NCBI RefSeq assembly: GCF_007971025.1
Contig: NZ_CP042436.1
Span: forward strand, 5,084,001-5,148,000
Direction of reading: 5' to 3'
Source: Mucilaginibacter ginsenosidivorans
GTDB lineage: Bacteria > Bacteroidota > Bacteroidia > Sphingobacteriales > Sphingobacteriaceae
Length of the DNA: 64,000 nt
Shown in pieces: positions 7,703 through 15,101 of the stretch; within the stretch, counting starts at the first letter, position 1; each line of letters starts with the position of its first letter. The notes below the pieces were generated by a model, which saw nothing but the letters and a program-made list of their open reading frames with translations, was not told the origin of the DNA and did not search any database. A program made the position numbers and the translations under genes.

Positions 7703-7959
7703 GAGATTTGAGGAGGATTAGTTGACGAAGTTGATGTTTAACTGGCACGATCCCTAACCTGGTTTAAGAGTTTAGCGCAGCGCTCTTAAATTATAGAAGT
7801 AAATTGAGAACTCCGTTCGGATCAGAGCCCTTCTTAACTTTAATATCCGTGTCACTATTGCCGGACGGAGTCCTTCTTTTAATGCATAGATTTAAGTCGC
7901 CCTGCGGAAAACCTTAAACCAGGCTGGGATTTGAGTGGGATTGGTTGATGAAGTGAGTG
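7703..7959. repeat. Decayed palindromic element bounded by direct repeats
   Basis: Two imperfect 33-base direct repeats (7703-7735 and 7926-7959, both reading like GATTTGAG-GGATT-GTTGA-GAAGT) enclose a segment with inverted ends: CCTGGTTTAAG near 7758 and its complement CTTAAACCAGG near 7913. Inside are a second inverted pair (CTCCGTTCGG near 7811 and CCGGACGGAG at 7861) and a TTAAGAG...CTCTTAA hairpin around AGCGCAGCGCT. No open frame. The form fits a non-autonomous mobile element or nested repetitive palindromes. Confidence 0.55.
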
Positions 7960-8003
7960 GTTGATTGAGTGGGAGGCAGGCTACATTATTATATCACTGT
8001 GCT

Positions 8004-8085
8004 GTTCGAAGTCTCACGACTTCGAACCATTATGCTTGTAGTCTCAGACTACCGCCATAGTCGTCCGAAGTTACAAACTTCGGAC
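8004..8085. repeat. Three consecutive perfect hairpins
   Basis: 8004-8027 is GTTCGAAGTC, loop TCAC, GACTTCGAAC. 8038-8052 is GTAGTCT, centre C, AGACTAC. 8063-8085 is GTCCGAAGTT, loop ACA, AACTTCGGAC. All three stems are perfect. The first and third share the CGAAGT core. None has a U-tract, so they are not ordinary terminators; they look like a cluster of repetitive extragenic palindromes. Confidence 0.7.
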
Positions 8086-8130
8086 AGCGAGGTTATAGCT
8101 GCTTAAGTACTTCTTCGAGTAGTCATATTT

Positions 8131-8162
8131 CTTGATTATGAGAAATCGTTTTTTTAGCTTTG
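8131..8162 (+). promoter_or_regulatory. Promoter of the small orphan gene cluster
   Basis: CTTG at 8131-8134, 20 bases, then TAGCTTTG at 8155-8162, a full match to the TAnnTTTG -7 element with a 3-of-4 match at -33. The predicted start near 8168 gives a leader of about 22 bases before the ATG at 8191. Confidence 0.6.
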
Positions 8163-8190
8163 AGTCAACCAGATAACCAAACCTTTACAA

Positions 8191-8580
8191 ATGAAATATT
8201 TATTAGCCTCAATATTCGCTTTAATAGCAAGCTCGCATAGCAATAGAACGAATTTTGCTCAAAAAGTAGATATATATTCCGGTAACTGTACTCTTTACAA
8301 AAAGACATTTATACCACCCAATCATATGAAATTTGATGTTGTGAGCAGTGCATTTGGCAAATTAGTAGTAGATCGCTCTAAAAAACATCTCAATTTTTAT
8401 TATGATAGCAAATTAGTTTTTTCTAGGGATGAGTTTAACAGTTATATCGACGGCAACCAAGGAGGCGAGGGCTTTACGAGTTATAACGGAGTTGATGGAC
8501 ATAGTTTTCCTGCCGAAGGAAAATTTCAGATCAATGTAACTGGCTACCAATACGAAATTTCTAATTACAGAACTAATTAA
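8191..8580 (+). CDS. Small secreted protein of unknown function
   Basis: 129 residues; no family recognised. The N-terminus MKYLLASIFALIASSHS looks like a signal peptide, with a possible cleavage before the Asn-Arg-Thr-Asn-Phe-Ala-Gln stretch. The rest is polar with short beta-prone segments and two Cys only at or near the mature N-terminal part. Codon use is clearly richer in A and T than in the ribosomal operon on its left and in the genes beyond 9754, as are the next four genes. First gene of a possible three-gene transcript from the promoter at 8131-8162. Confidence 0.6.
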   Translation: MKYLLASIFALIASSHSNRTNFAQKVDIYSGNCTLYKKTFIPPNHMKFDVVSSAFGKLVVDRSKKHLNFYYDSKLVFSRDEFNSYIDGNQGGEGFTSYNGVDGHSFPAEGKFQINVTGYQYEISNYRTN

Positions 8581-8595
8581 CGCAACAACAATATT

Positions 8596-8814
8596 ATGTC
8601 CTTATTTAGAATTGTAGTCAAACAGAAACATTACGCAAACGGCATTAAGCTCGAACAAGGCATGTCTGTAGAAGTCGCTTCTTCATATTCTAATCCTTTA
8701 ACCACAAACGGCGGCCATGAAGTACAAGATGCTTTCATAAGGAAATATGGTATAGACTTGAAGAAAAATTGTGGTTTATCTTCTGTGTATCTTGATGTTC
8801 ATAAAATAAGCTAG
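8596..8814 (+). CDS. Small DUF6140-like protein
   Basis: 72 residues without signal or membrane segment. The pattern MSLFRIVVKQKHYANGIKL-x-GMSVEV, then NPLTTNGGHEVQDAFIRKYGIDLKK and a final YLDVHKIS resembles a small Bacteroidota family that I recall as DUF6140, function unknown. The match is from memory and moderate. It starts 15 bp after the previous gene and shares its AT-rich composition. Confidence 0.65.
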   Translation: MSLFRIVVKQKHYANGIKLEQGMSVEVASSYSNPLTTNGGHEVQDAFIRKYGIDLKKNCGLSSVYLDVHKIS

Positions 8815-8843
8815 AAACTTACAGAGGAATAATATTTACGGCA

Positions 8844-9026
8844 ATGCCAGCAAGCACAAAACCATCAAATAGATGGGTATTACCAACAGTACTGGCCATT
8901 CTAGGAGCGATTATTGCCGGGAACAACAAGGATGTTCCAGAGGTTTGGATTGGAATCATTGTCGGTATTATATTGGGACTCATTCTTAATGTTGTCATAG
9001 CAATAATTCGAGATATCGTACAATAA
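8844..9026 (+). CDS. Small membrane protein of unknown function
   Basis: 60 residues. Two hydrophobic stretches, about 11-26 (WVLPTVLAILGAIIAG) and 34-58 (VWIGIIVGIILGLILNVVIAII), separated by NNKDVPE, predict a two-pass inner-membrane peptide. No family recognised. Same strand and composition as its two upstream neighbours, 29 bp after the second. A real small gene is likely but not proven. Confidence 0.5.
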   Translation: MPASTKPSNRWVLPTVLAILGAIIAGNNKDVPEVWIGIIVGIILGLILNVVIAIIRDIVQ

Positions 9027-9116
9027 TTTCAGAGTGCTTCCCAAAATCTGGCGCAAGTTTAAGGGCTGGTTGTGCGGTGGATTAACTTGTGCCTGTTATA
9101 TTGTATAGGATTTGAT

Positions 9117-9124
9117 TATATTTG
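9117..9124 (+). promoter_or_regulatory. Possible -7 element of the toxin-antitoxin pair
   Basis: TATATTTG matches TAnnTTTG and lies 18 bases before the preferred antitoxin ATG at 9143. No good TTTG is seen at the matching -33 position, so support is partial. Confidence 0.4.
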
Positions 9125-9142
9125 ATTTATTTAAGGAATACA

Positions 9143-9346
9143 ATGGACACTTTACTCATTCAGGTAACTAATCAAAATGCATACAGTTTACTAAATGAAC
9201 TGGAAAAGCTGCACCTAATAAAGGTTCTAAAAAAAGAAAACAAAACCGAAAAGCTATCTGAGAAATATGCAGGTAAATTGCCTGCTGATGCCGCGAAAAA
9301 ATTGCATGATCACATTAAACAAAGCCGCGGCGAATGGGATATGTGA
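9143..9346 (+). CDS. Antitoxin of a VapBC-type module
   Basis: 67 residues from the ATG at 9143 (MDTLLIQVTN). An in-frame ATG at 9122 overlaps the likely promoter and is less probable. The short beta-strand start followed by a Leu-rich helix (NELEKLHLIKVLKK) and a Lys-rich C-terminal half with SEKYAGKLPADAAKKLHDHI matches small antitoxins of Bacteroidota that pair with PIN toxins. The N-terminal part should bind DNA or dimerise and the C-terminal part should block the toxin. Its end overlaps the toxin start by 13 bases, so synthesis of the two is coupled. Confidence 0.75.
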   Translation: MDTLLIQVTNQNAYSLLNELEKLHLIKVLKKENKTEKLSEKYAGKLPADAAKKLHDHIKQSRGEWDM

Positions 9347-9714
9347 TAGATAGCAATGCTGTAATTGATTACCTGAGCGGACAAATGCCGGATAGCGGAA
9401 TGGCATTTATGAATAATATTGTAAATGACACCCCAGTAGTTTCAGTCATAACACAAATTGAGGTTTTGGGATTTAATAATCCTGCAGAAATTGAAACCCT
9501 GCTTAACGGGTTTATTGAGGACTCCTTAGTGATACCTCTAAATGATGAAATAGTTAGGAATACTATAGAGATCAGGAAGAAAAGCAAGATCAAAACGCCT
9601 GACGCAATTATCGCTGCAACCTCAATTGCATTGAATTATACACTTGTTACGAGGAATACGCACGACTTTAAGAATTTGAACTCATTAAAAACCACGAACC
9701 CGTGGTTATTATGA
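9334..9714 (+). CDS. PIN-domain ribonuclease toxin (VapC-like)
   Basis: 126 residues, the normal length for a single PIN domain. The acidic metal-binding residues are in place: D6 in YVIDSNAVIDYL, E43 in ITQIEVLGF, D90 in KTPDAIIAATSI, and D111 in TRNTHDF. VapC toxins cleave tRNA or rRNA when released from the antitoxin; the target here is not known. The ATG at 9334 lies inside the antitoxin gene and gives the usual N-terminus. The catalytic set is complete, so the toxin should be active. Confidence 0.88.
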   Translation: MGYVIDSNAVIDYLSGQMPDSGMAFMNNIVNDTPVVSVITQIEVLGFNNPAEIETLLNGFIEDSLVIPLNDEIVRNTIEIRKKSKIKTPDAIIAATSIALNYTLVTRNTHDFKNLNSLKTTNPWLL

Positions 9715-9753
9715 AATATAATATCACAAGGTTATATTCAACCAGGATACGAC

Positions 9754-10194
9754 ATGTGGACCTGCCCAAAATGCGGACATCCGTTCTTCAACAAAAATCA
9801 GTCGCACTCCTGCGGCAGTTATACCGTTGATGATTTTCTGAAGGACAAACCGGCGCAAAGCGTTGAACTGTTTCATACCTTCCTGGCCGAGTACCAAAAG
9901 ATCGGCCCGTTCCAGCTGCACCCTGTTAAAACGCGTGTGGCTTTATTAACCAAAATGCGTTTCTGCTCCGTTAATAAGATCGGCCCCGATTACATCGGTA
10001 TACACCTGGTGCTGACGGCGCCTTTTGAACATACGCTATGTTTTTACAAGATCGATAACCTGGCCAACCGGTTTTTTGTACATCATGCACGTTTATATGA
10101 TGCCGAAGATATTTCTGCCGAATTAATATATTATATGAGGATGGCGTACGAAGTAGGTAATAGGGCGCATATTATTTTAAAGAAAAATACTTAA
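9754..10194 (+). CDS. Zinc-ribbon DUF5655 domain protein
   Basis: 146 residues. The N-terminus has a CPKC...HSC zinc-ribbon-like motif (WTCPKCGHPFFNKNQSHSCG, residues 2-21). The remainder (about 30-140) matches the DUF5655 type: FHTFLAEYQKIGPFQLHPVKTRVALLTKMRF and a conserved RAHIILKK ending. The fold resembles small DUF1801-like cytosolic proteins of unknown role. It stands alone, 39 bp after the toxin, with GC content like the chromosomal genes. Confidence 0.75.
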   Translation: MWTCPKCGHPFFNKNQSHSCGSYTVDDFLKDKPAQSVELFHTFLAEYQKIGPFQLHPVKTRVALLTKMRFCSVNKIGPDYIGIHLVLTAPFEHTLCFYKIDNLANRFFVHHARLYDAEDISAELIYYMRMAYEVGNRAHIILKKNT

Positions 10195-10222
10195 ATTCAT
10201 CCGTCTCAATCCATTAGCAAAA

Positions 10223-11626
10223 ATGAAAACAGCCGCCCGCGCTTTAGCCCTGCTCCTCATCCTGTCATTATTCTTCAGTTGCACAAAAAAACCCCATGAT
10301 CCTTTAGCCAACTCGAGCCGCGAGGACAAGAATGGCTGGATATACATCCACCTCGAAGGTTCGCCGCACGATATCGGTTACCAGCACGGTTACCTGGTGG
10401 CTAAAGAAATTGACACCTTAATAAAGGCGTTCCAGTTTTACCTGCCCCATACCACTAACCGCAGCTGGCAATATTTCCGGGCAGCAGCAGCCAGGTTTAA
10501 CTGGTGGAACAAGATAGATACCGAATACCAGAAGGAACTGGTAGGTATGGCCGCAGGGTTGCGTGCAAAAGGCATGAAATATGATTCGCTGGACCTGGTG
10601 GTGCTGAATGGCAATATCGAACTGACATCGTACTACGAACCGCTGCAAATGAATAAGGCCAAACCCGGCAGCGGCGACAACCGCGCTCCAGGCAATTGCA
10701 GCGCATTTATTGCTACCGGCAGTTATACCAAAGACGGCAAGATCGTTATCGGTCATAACAACTGGACGGATTATATCATCGGGGAGCGGTGGAATGTTAT
10801 CGCGGACATAAAACCGGCAAAAGGCAACCATATCCTGATGGACTGCGCACCCGGATTTATCCATAGCGGCGACGATTTTACCATCAGCAGCAGCGGTATT
10901 ATGGTTACCGAAACTACCATAACACAATTTAAGGGCTTCGACTCGACCAAGACACCCGAATTTGTGCGGGCGCGCCACACGGTACAATATGCCAACAGCA
11001 TAGATGATGTGATAAAAATGATGACCGCCGGAAATAACGGAGGCTATGCTAACGACTGGCTGATAGGCGACACAAAAACCAATGAAGTGGCAAAGCTGGA
11101 ACTGGGGTTGAAAGATTACCGTGTATGGCGTTCAAAGGATACCGCCATTATCGGTTCAAATTTCCCGAGCGACCCCAAACTGATCAAAGAGGAAACCACG
11201 TTTGATGTGAATAATAAGGCAAGTTCGCCCAATGCCCGCAAACTGCGTATGGAAAAACTGGTGGCTGTAGATTATAAAGGAAAACTGACGGACTCGACAG
11301 GGAAACTGATAGAAGGCGACACTTACAGCGCCTACGATAATAAACAGATCATGAACCGTTGTGTTATAGACGGGCACGTAGAGGAAGACCCGATGGGCGT
11401 ACCCGAATGGAACGAGGGTCCGTACTATCCCATGGGCGCCGTACAGGGCAAAGTAACCACCAGCGACCTTGCCAAAAAGATGCAGTTTTGGGCGCATATG
11501 GGTCACCCCGGCGGCGCCGACTTTTTAGCGGCCCCCTACTTTGCCAAACACCCCGAATACAAATGGCAAAGCAAATACCTGCGCGATATGAAGGCTTACC
11601 CGTGGACGTTGTTTAGTGCGAAGTAG
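10223..11626 (+). CDS. Phospholipase B/C45-like Ntn-hydrolase lipoprotein
   Basis: 467 residues. Residues 1-20 form a lipoprotein signal with lipobox LFFSC, so the mature protein should be anchored at Cys20. The sequence then follows the phospholipase-B-like/C45 pattern: GYQHGYLVAKEI near 53-63, and a GNCSAF motif with Cys159 as the likely nucleophile. This is followed by IVIGHNNWTDYI at 175-185. In this Ntn superfamily the enzyme cuts itself before that Cys and then hydrolyses amide or ester bonds; the substrate cannot be told. No partner gene is close. Confidence 0.8.
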   Translation: MKTAARALALLLILSLFFSCTKKPHDPLANSSREDKNGWIYIHLEGSPHDIGYQHGYLVAKEIDTLIKAFQFYLPHTTNRSWQYFRAAAARFNWWNKIDTEYQKELVGMAAGLRAKGMKYDSLDLVVLNGNIELTSYYEPLQMNKAKPGSGDNRAPGNCSAFIATGSYTKDGKIVIGHNNWTDYIIGERWNVIADIKPAKGNHILMDCAPGFIHSGDDFTISSSGIMVTETTITQFKGFDSTKTPEFVRARHTVQYANSIDDVIKMMTAGNNGGYANDWLIGDTKTNEVAKLELGLKDYRVWRSKDTAIIGSNFPSDPKLIKEETTFDVNNKASSPNARKLRMEKLVAVDYKGKLTDSTGKLIEGDTYSAYDNKQIMNRCVIDGHVEEDPMGVPEWNEGPYYPMGAVQGKVTTSDLAKKMQFWAHMGHPGGADFLAAPYFAKHPEYKWQSKYLRDMKAYPWTLFSAK

Positions 11627-11630
11627 ATGG

Positions 11631-12848
11631 TTAACGCTTAGCTGTTATCTCGTCGATGATTTGTTGAGTCTTGTCAAGGGAATCAGTCATATATTCGAGA
11701 TCTGGCCTGAGCGGCTTCCATAAAAGCAAAAGTAACAATACTGCGGAGCCGATGCCAAATGAACCGAATATCCAGGGCAAATTACTTCCATTTCGTTTAT
11801 CAAAAGATTCGTAAATCGGTACCAGTATATTCTTTGGCGTCGACACTGGGGAATAAATTTCTGCGTTGATAGCAGCAATGTATTTTTTTATATCATTTCC
11901 GTAAGGAACACGGTCCAGATAGGTGAACTTATCTAACGGTTTGTCATTAAAGTCGGCCTGGCTTTCTTTTACAAACTGCTGATATGCCTTATCTTTCCCT
12001 TCTGATGAAAGATTATTCTTAACCGTTTTAAAATACCGTATAGCAAACCAGCTATACGGTTTATAGCTCCCATTATCGTTAATAATTGTTTGCAATGTAT
12101 CTGGCCCTGTATATGGAACTGTCTCAACGAGGACTGCACCCTTTGCAGCTCTTTCTCCAAAAAGCCGTTTTGCGGTTTCACCATATATCATACGTATGTG
12201 CTTTATTGAACGAGGATTGATCCAGCTAAGGGTGTCATTTAAGCTGGGATGCCCATTGATAACCAGTAGGGCATTGTTCATGGTGGCGGTATCCCCCTTT
12301 TTTCCGATCCTATAACTATATTTTTTAATTACATGGTTTGAATTATATACAGGCACTACCAGGTACAGACTCATATCAAAGTTCGAAGACTTGTTTGTTA
12401 TTGCTATATAAGGTTTGAATCGTGCAAGTTTCTTATCCGCATAAAAGGTTTTAACTGAGTAGAATTTAGTTTGCGCTACGCTATCAATTTGGCTGATACG
12501 ATCGAGTTTGGTTAATTTCCCGGTTGCTGTTTCAAGATAAGTTTGGGCTAAAACAGTAGGAGCAAGAACGGCCATTGACCCTAAAAGCATAAAGCCAGCA
12601 AACGGATCTGATCGAACTCCCCGGGCCGTTAGATCCAATATTTTGATTCGCGGTCCAAGCCATATATAGATTGGTATCCACACAAGAAAACAAGGCGCCC
12701 AAAAATTAAGGATATCCTCATCAACAACGATCGCGTTGCTTTTTATAAACAGCAACCATCGCAAAAAGCTGTAAATAACTATTGTTCCTGTTGAGACAAT
12801 TAGATAGGGAACAAATATTAGTCTGAATTTTACAACAAAACTCTTCAT
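11631..12848 (-). CDS. Multi-pass membrane protein with a TonB-plug-like segment
   Basis: 405 residues; no family recognised with confidence. Hydrophobic segments lie near 11-34, 49-65, 83-102 and 361-377, with a soluble part of about 250 residues between the third and fourth. Within it residues 194-243 read like the plug of SusC/TonB-dependent receptors: LLVINGHP, INPRSIKHIRMIYGE, LFGERAAKGAVLVET. No beta-barrel follows. Such stray plug motifs are found in some BlaR1/M56-type sensor proteins of this phylum, but no peptidase motif is visible here. Convergent with the upstream lipoprotein gene (4 bp apart). Confidence 0.6.
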   Translation of the reverse strand: MKSFVVKFRLIFVPYLIVSTGTIVIYSFLRWLLFIKSNAIVVDEDILNFWAPCFLVWIPIYIWLGPRIKILDLTARGVRSDPFAGFMLLGSMAVLAPTVLAQTYLETATGKLTKLDRISQIDSVAQTKFYSVKTFYADKKLARFKPYIAITNKSSNFDMSLYLVVPVYNSNHVIKKYSYRIGKKGDTATMNNALLVINGHPSLNDTLSWINPRSIKHIRMIYGETAKRLFGERAAKGAVLVETVPYTGPDTLQTIINDNGSYKPYSWFAIRYFKTVKNNLSSEGKDKAYQQFVKESQADFNDKPLDKFTYLDRVPYGNDIKKYIAAINAEIYSPVSTPKNILVPIYESFDKRNGSNLPWIFGSFGIGSAVLLLLLLWKPLRPDLEYMTDSLDKTQQIIDEITAKR

Positions 12849-12873
12849 GTGATAAGGTTAGTCGCTAATTAGT

Positions 12874-14133
12874 TTATTCCATCATCAACCTTCTTATCAA
12901 CTCGGCGCTTTGCTTTTTCCCGTCCTCCAGCCGGTCCTTAAAAAAGGCCTGCACATCGTTAAAATGTTTTTTGTAGCCCTCCATATCGCCGTAACCTATA
13001 ATAGCCGACCATTCCCGGACCGCCGAATGAAACTCCAGGTCGTCGCCGCGGATGGTTTTATCATACAGGGCCGTTTCTATCGACTCCTCTAAAAGTTCTT
13101 CGTTTTTAAACAAGTATTCGGCAATGCCCAACCGCAAACGGAACGGCGGTGTCTGGCATATCAGGTTATCATAAGGGTTTACGCCCAAATGGTACCAGGC
13201 ATCAACCATGCTCAATATGCTCAGGTGCGAGTTAGGCTTGCGCGTTTCAGCATTTTGCCCCAGCGAAAACTCGCGCATCACTTTATCATTCAGCATAATG
13301 GGCTTGCGGCTTTCGTGAAACACAAAATCGCGCGCCCGGTAAAGCCTGTCGCGGAATGCCTTTTCCTCCTCCTTTATCATCAGCTTAAAAAGCTCTGATT
13401 CAGAAATAGCATAGCGCTTCACCTGCTGCCGGGCATAGGGATTAAGGATAGCCAGGCCAGCGTAAACGTGTGCCTTATAACTGAATATCCGCAGGGTGGT
13501 CAGTATTTTCACATTATCTATCCCGCCAATGTACGAACCATTATCCCAGGGGAAAAAGCCGGCTTCCTTCCACGCGGTTCCCATACTTTCGAACCCCACA
13601 TGCGTTACGGCCTGCGTATCGGCTACTATTTTGTCGTGTTCGTGATAGTCGGCAATTTCAACTATATCGGTTTCCACGGCAGTAAACAGTTCCATCATCC
13701 TCTTATAAGCCGCTTCGCCCGCCCTGTGCTTTATCAATATAAGTTTCTGACCCTTCGGCTCGAAACCAGGTCCATGCATGGCATGAAAAGTGATGATCTG
13801 CGCATCTGCCGGCAGGTGCTTCTCAAAAATGGCTATTTCGGGGTGTTTGACAGATGTTTGCCCCGCTACTATAGCGCCATATTTGGTAGATGGTCCATAA
13901 GCTGCAACCACATCAGCCAGCCTGTCGGCCTCTACCGAATAAACGACCAGGTCGCACGAACGTGCCACATCGCTGCCATGTTCTATAATTTTTATACCGA
14001 AGGGCTCCATTTCTTCCGCCAGCCGGTGCATGTTTTCCGGCAGGTCGCATCCGCAAACGGTATAGCCGGCTTTGGCAAAAGCTTTGGCGTACAATTTCCC
14101 CATGTCGCCTAAACCTATGATCCCGATATTCAT
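12874..14133 (-). CDS. tyrA: Prephenate dehydrogenase, fungal TYR1-like
   Basis: 419 residues. Oxidative decarboxylation of prephenate to 4-hydroxyphenylpyruvate in tyrosine synthesis is the expected reaction. A Rossmann nucleotide site GLGDMG is at residues 7-12. AAYGPSTKYGAIVAGQTSVK (79-98), FHAMHGPG (116-123) and EHDKIVADTQAVTH (165-178) follow, with the His residues expected of the family. Length and wording of these motifs resemble yeast Tyr1 as I recall it, more than the 280-370 residue bacterial TyrA. The C-terminal 200 residues are helical, with no ACT domain. It stands alone, without aro genes nearby. Confidence 0.8.
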   Translation of the reverse strand: MNIGIIGLGDMGKLYAKAFAKAGYTVCGCDLPENMHRLAEEMEPFGIKIIEHGSDVARSCDLVVYSVEADRLADVVAAYGPSTKYGAIVAGQTSVKHPEIAIFEKHLPADAQIITFHAMHGPGFEPKGQKLILIKHRAGEAAYKRMMELFTAVETDIVEIADYHEHDKIVADTQAVTHVGFESMGTAWKEAGFFPWDNGSYIGGIDNVKILTTLRIFSYKAHVYAGLAILNPYARQQVKRYAISESELFKLMIKEEEKAFRDRLYRARDFVFHESRKPIMLNDKVMREFSLGQNAETRKPNSHLSILSMVDAWYHLGVNPYDNLICQTPPFRLRLGIAEYLFKNEELLEESIETALYDKTIRGDDLEFHSAVREWSAIIGYGDMEGYKKHFNDVQAFFKDRLEDGKKQSAELIRRLMME

Positions 14134-14318
14134 TGCGCTAATATACCGATGACGAGCGTATTTTATAATTTAAGCTTAACATTGGTTTTAGCATTGCAAT
14201 CGATTTTTATTTAAATTAGTATATCTTTTATCTCAAAAGAGAAGTATAAAGACATTAGAAAAAAATTTGCATGGGCCATTAATTAATAATTAACTTACGA
14301 AACTTAAAATTTATACTG

Positions 14319-15041
14319 ATGATAAGGCGCTTATTTAATTATTTTTTTGTTTTGATATTATGCTTCAGCGCATTCACCGCACAGGCACATTTACAGGATA
14401 CGACTAAAAAAAGCGCGCCTCCGAAAATCACCGTAAAACCTACGGGCTTAAAGCCTGTTTACCACCGCCCGTTACTACCCAAACTGTCCGCGGCCGCCGA
14501 TTCGGCACAAAAAGCGCAGATGGACCCTGCTCAACTGAACGACAAAAGCCTTAACGGCCAATACCAATACCTGCTTACCAAAGTATATCACTACCAGCAG
14601 CCCCTGCTGGCGGCCTTATGGAAAAACGCGATGGACACGCTGAACCAAAGCCGCAGTCAATTGAAAGCGGCCCAGGCCAAACTTAGTACGCAGGTAAAAT
14701 CGGTCGACAGCCTCAAGACCGATCTGACGGGCAAACAACAGTCGCTTACCGAATCAAACGCAAAAGCCGATGCCATCAGTGTATTTGGAATGCTGATGCC
14801 AAAATCCACCTATAACGTGGTAATGTTTGGTGCTGTTGGCGTACTGGCGGTCGCCCTGGTAATTGTTATAGCCACCACGGCCAAACACAAACACGAAGCC
14901 AAATACCGCACCGAACTTTACGAGGAAATTGACGAAGAATATAAAACCTTTAAAGCCAAGGCCCACGAAAAGGAACTCAAACTGGCCCGCGAACTGCAAA
15001 CCGAGCGCAATAAGCTTGACGAGTTGCTGGGACGGGGATAG
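14319..15041 (+). CDS. Signal-peptide, single-span coiled-coil protein of unknown function
   Basis: 240 residues. A signal peptide (about 1-23, ending AQA) is followed by a Pro/Lys-rich segment and a periplasmic coiled coil at about 105-145 (DTLNQSRSQLKAAQAKLSTQ). There is one transmembrane span near 165-187 (YNVVMFGAVGVLAVALVIVIA) and a charged cytosolic coiled coil to the end. No enzymatic motif. The topology suggests a structural or scaffold role, which is inference. No family named. Confidence 0.7.
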   Translation: MIRRLFNYFFVLILCFSAFTAQAHLQDTTKKSAPPKITVKPTGLKPVYHRPLLPKLSAAADSAQKAQMDPAQLNDKSLNGQYQYLLTKVYHYQQPLLAALWKNAMDTLNQSRSQLKAAQAKLSTQVKSVDSLKTDLTGKQQSLTESNAKADAISVFGMLMPKSTYNVVMFGAVGVLAVALVIVIATTAKHKHEAKYRTELYEEIDEEYKTFKAKAHEKELKLARELQTERNKLDELLGRG

Positions 15042-15101
15042 CCCACTCTAAACAGAAACCTGACCTCCGCTCTCCCGCGTAAGCGGGTCGGTATCAGTCC
15101 C

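Larger units (their letters stand above)
7561..8190. other. 630-bp gene-free junction region left of the accessory block
   Basis: No credible gene on either strand. From left to right it holds the rplC leader and promoter (7561-7665), an imperfect direct-repeat/inverted-repeat element (7703-7959), three consecutive perfect hairpins (8004-8085), and a promoter for the small orphan genes (8131-8162). Confidence 0.8.
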
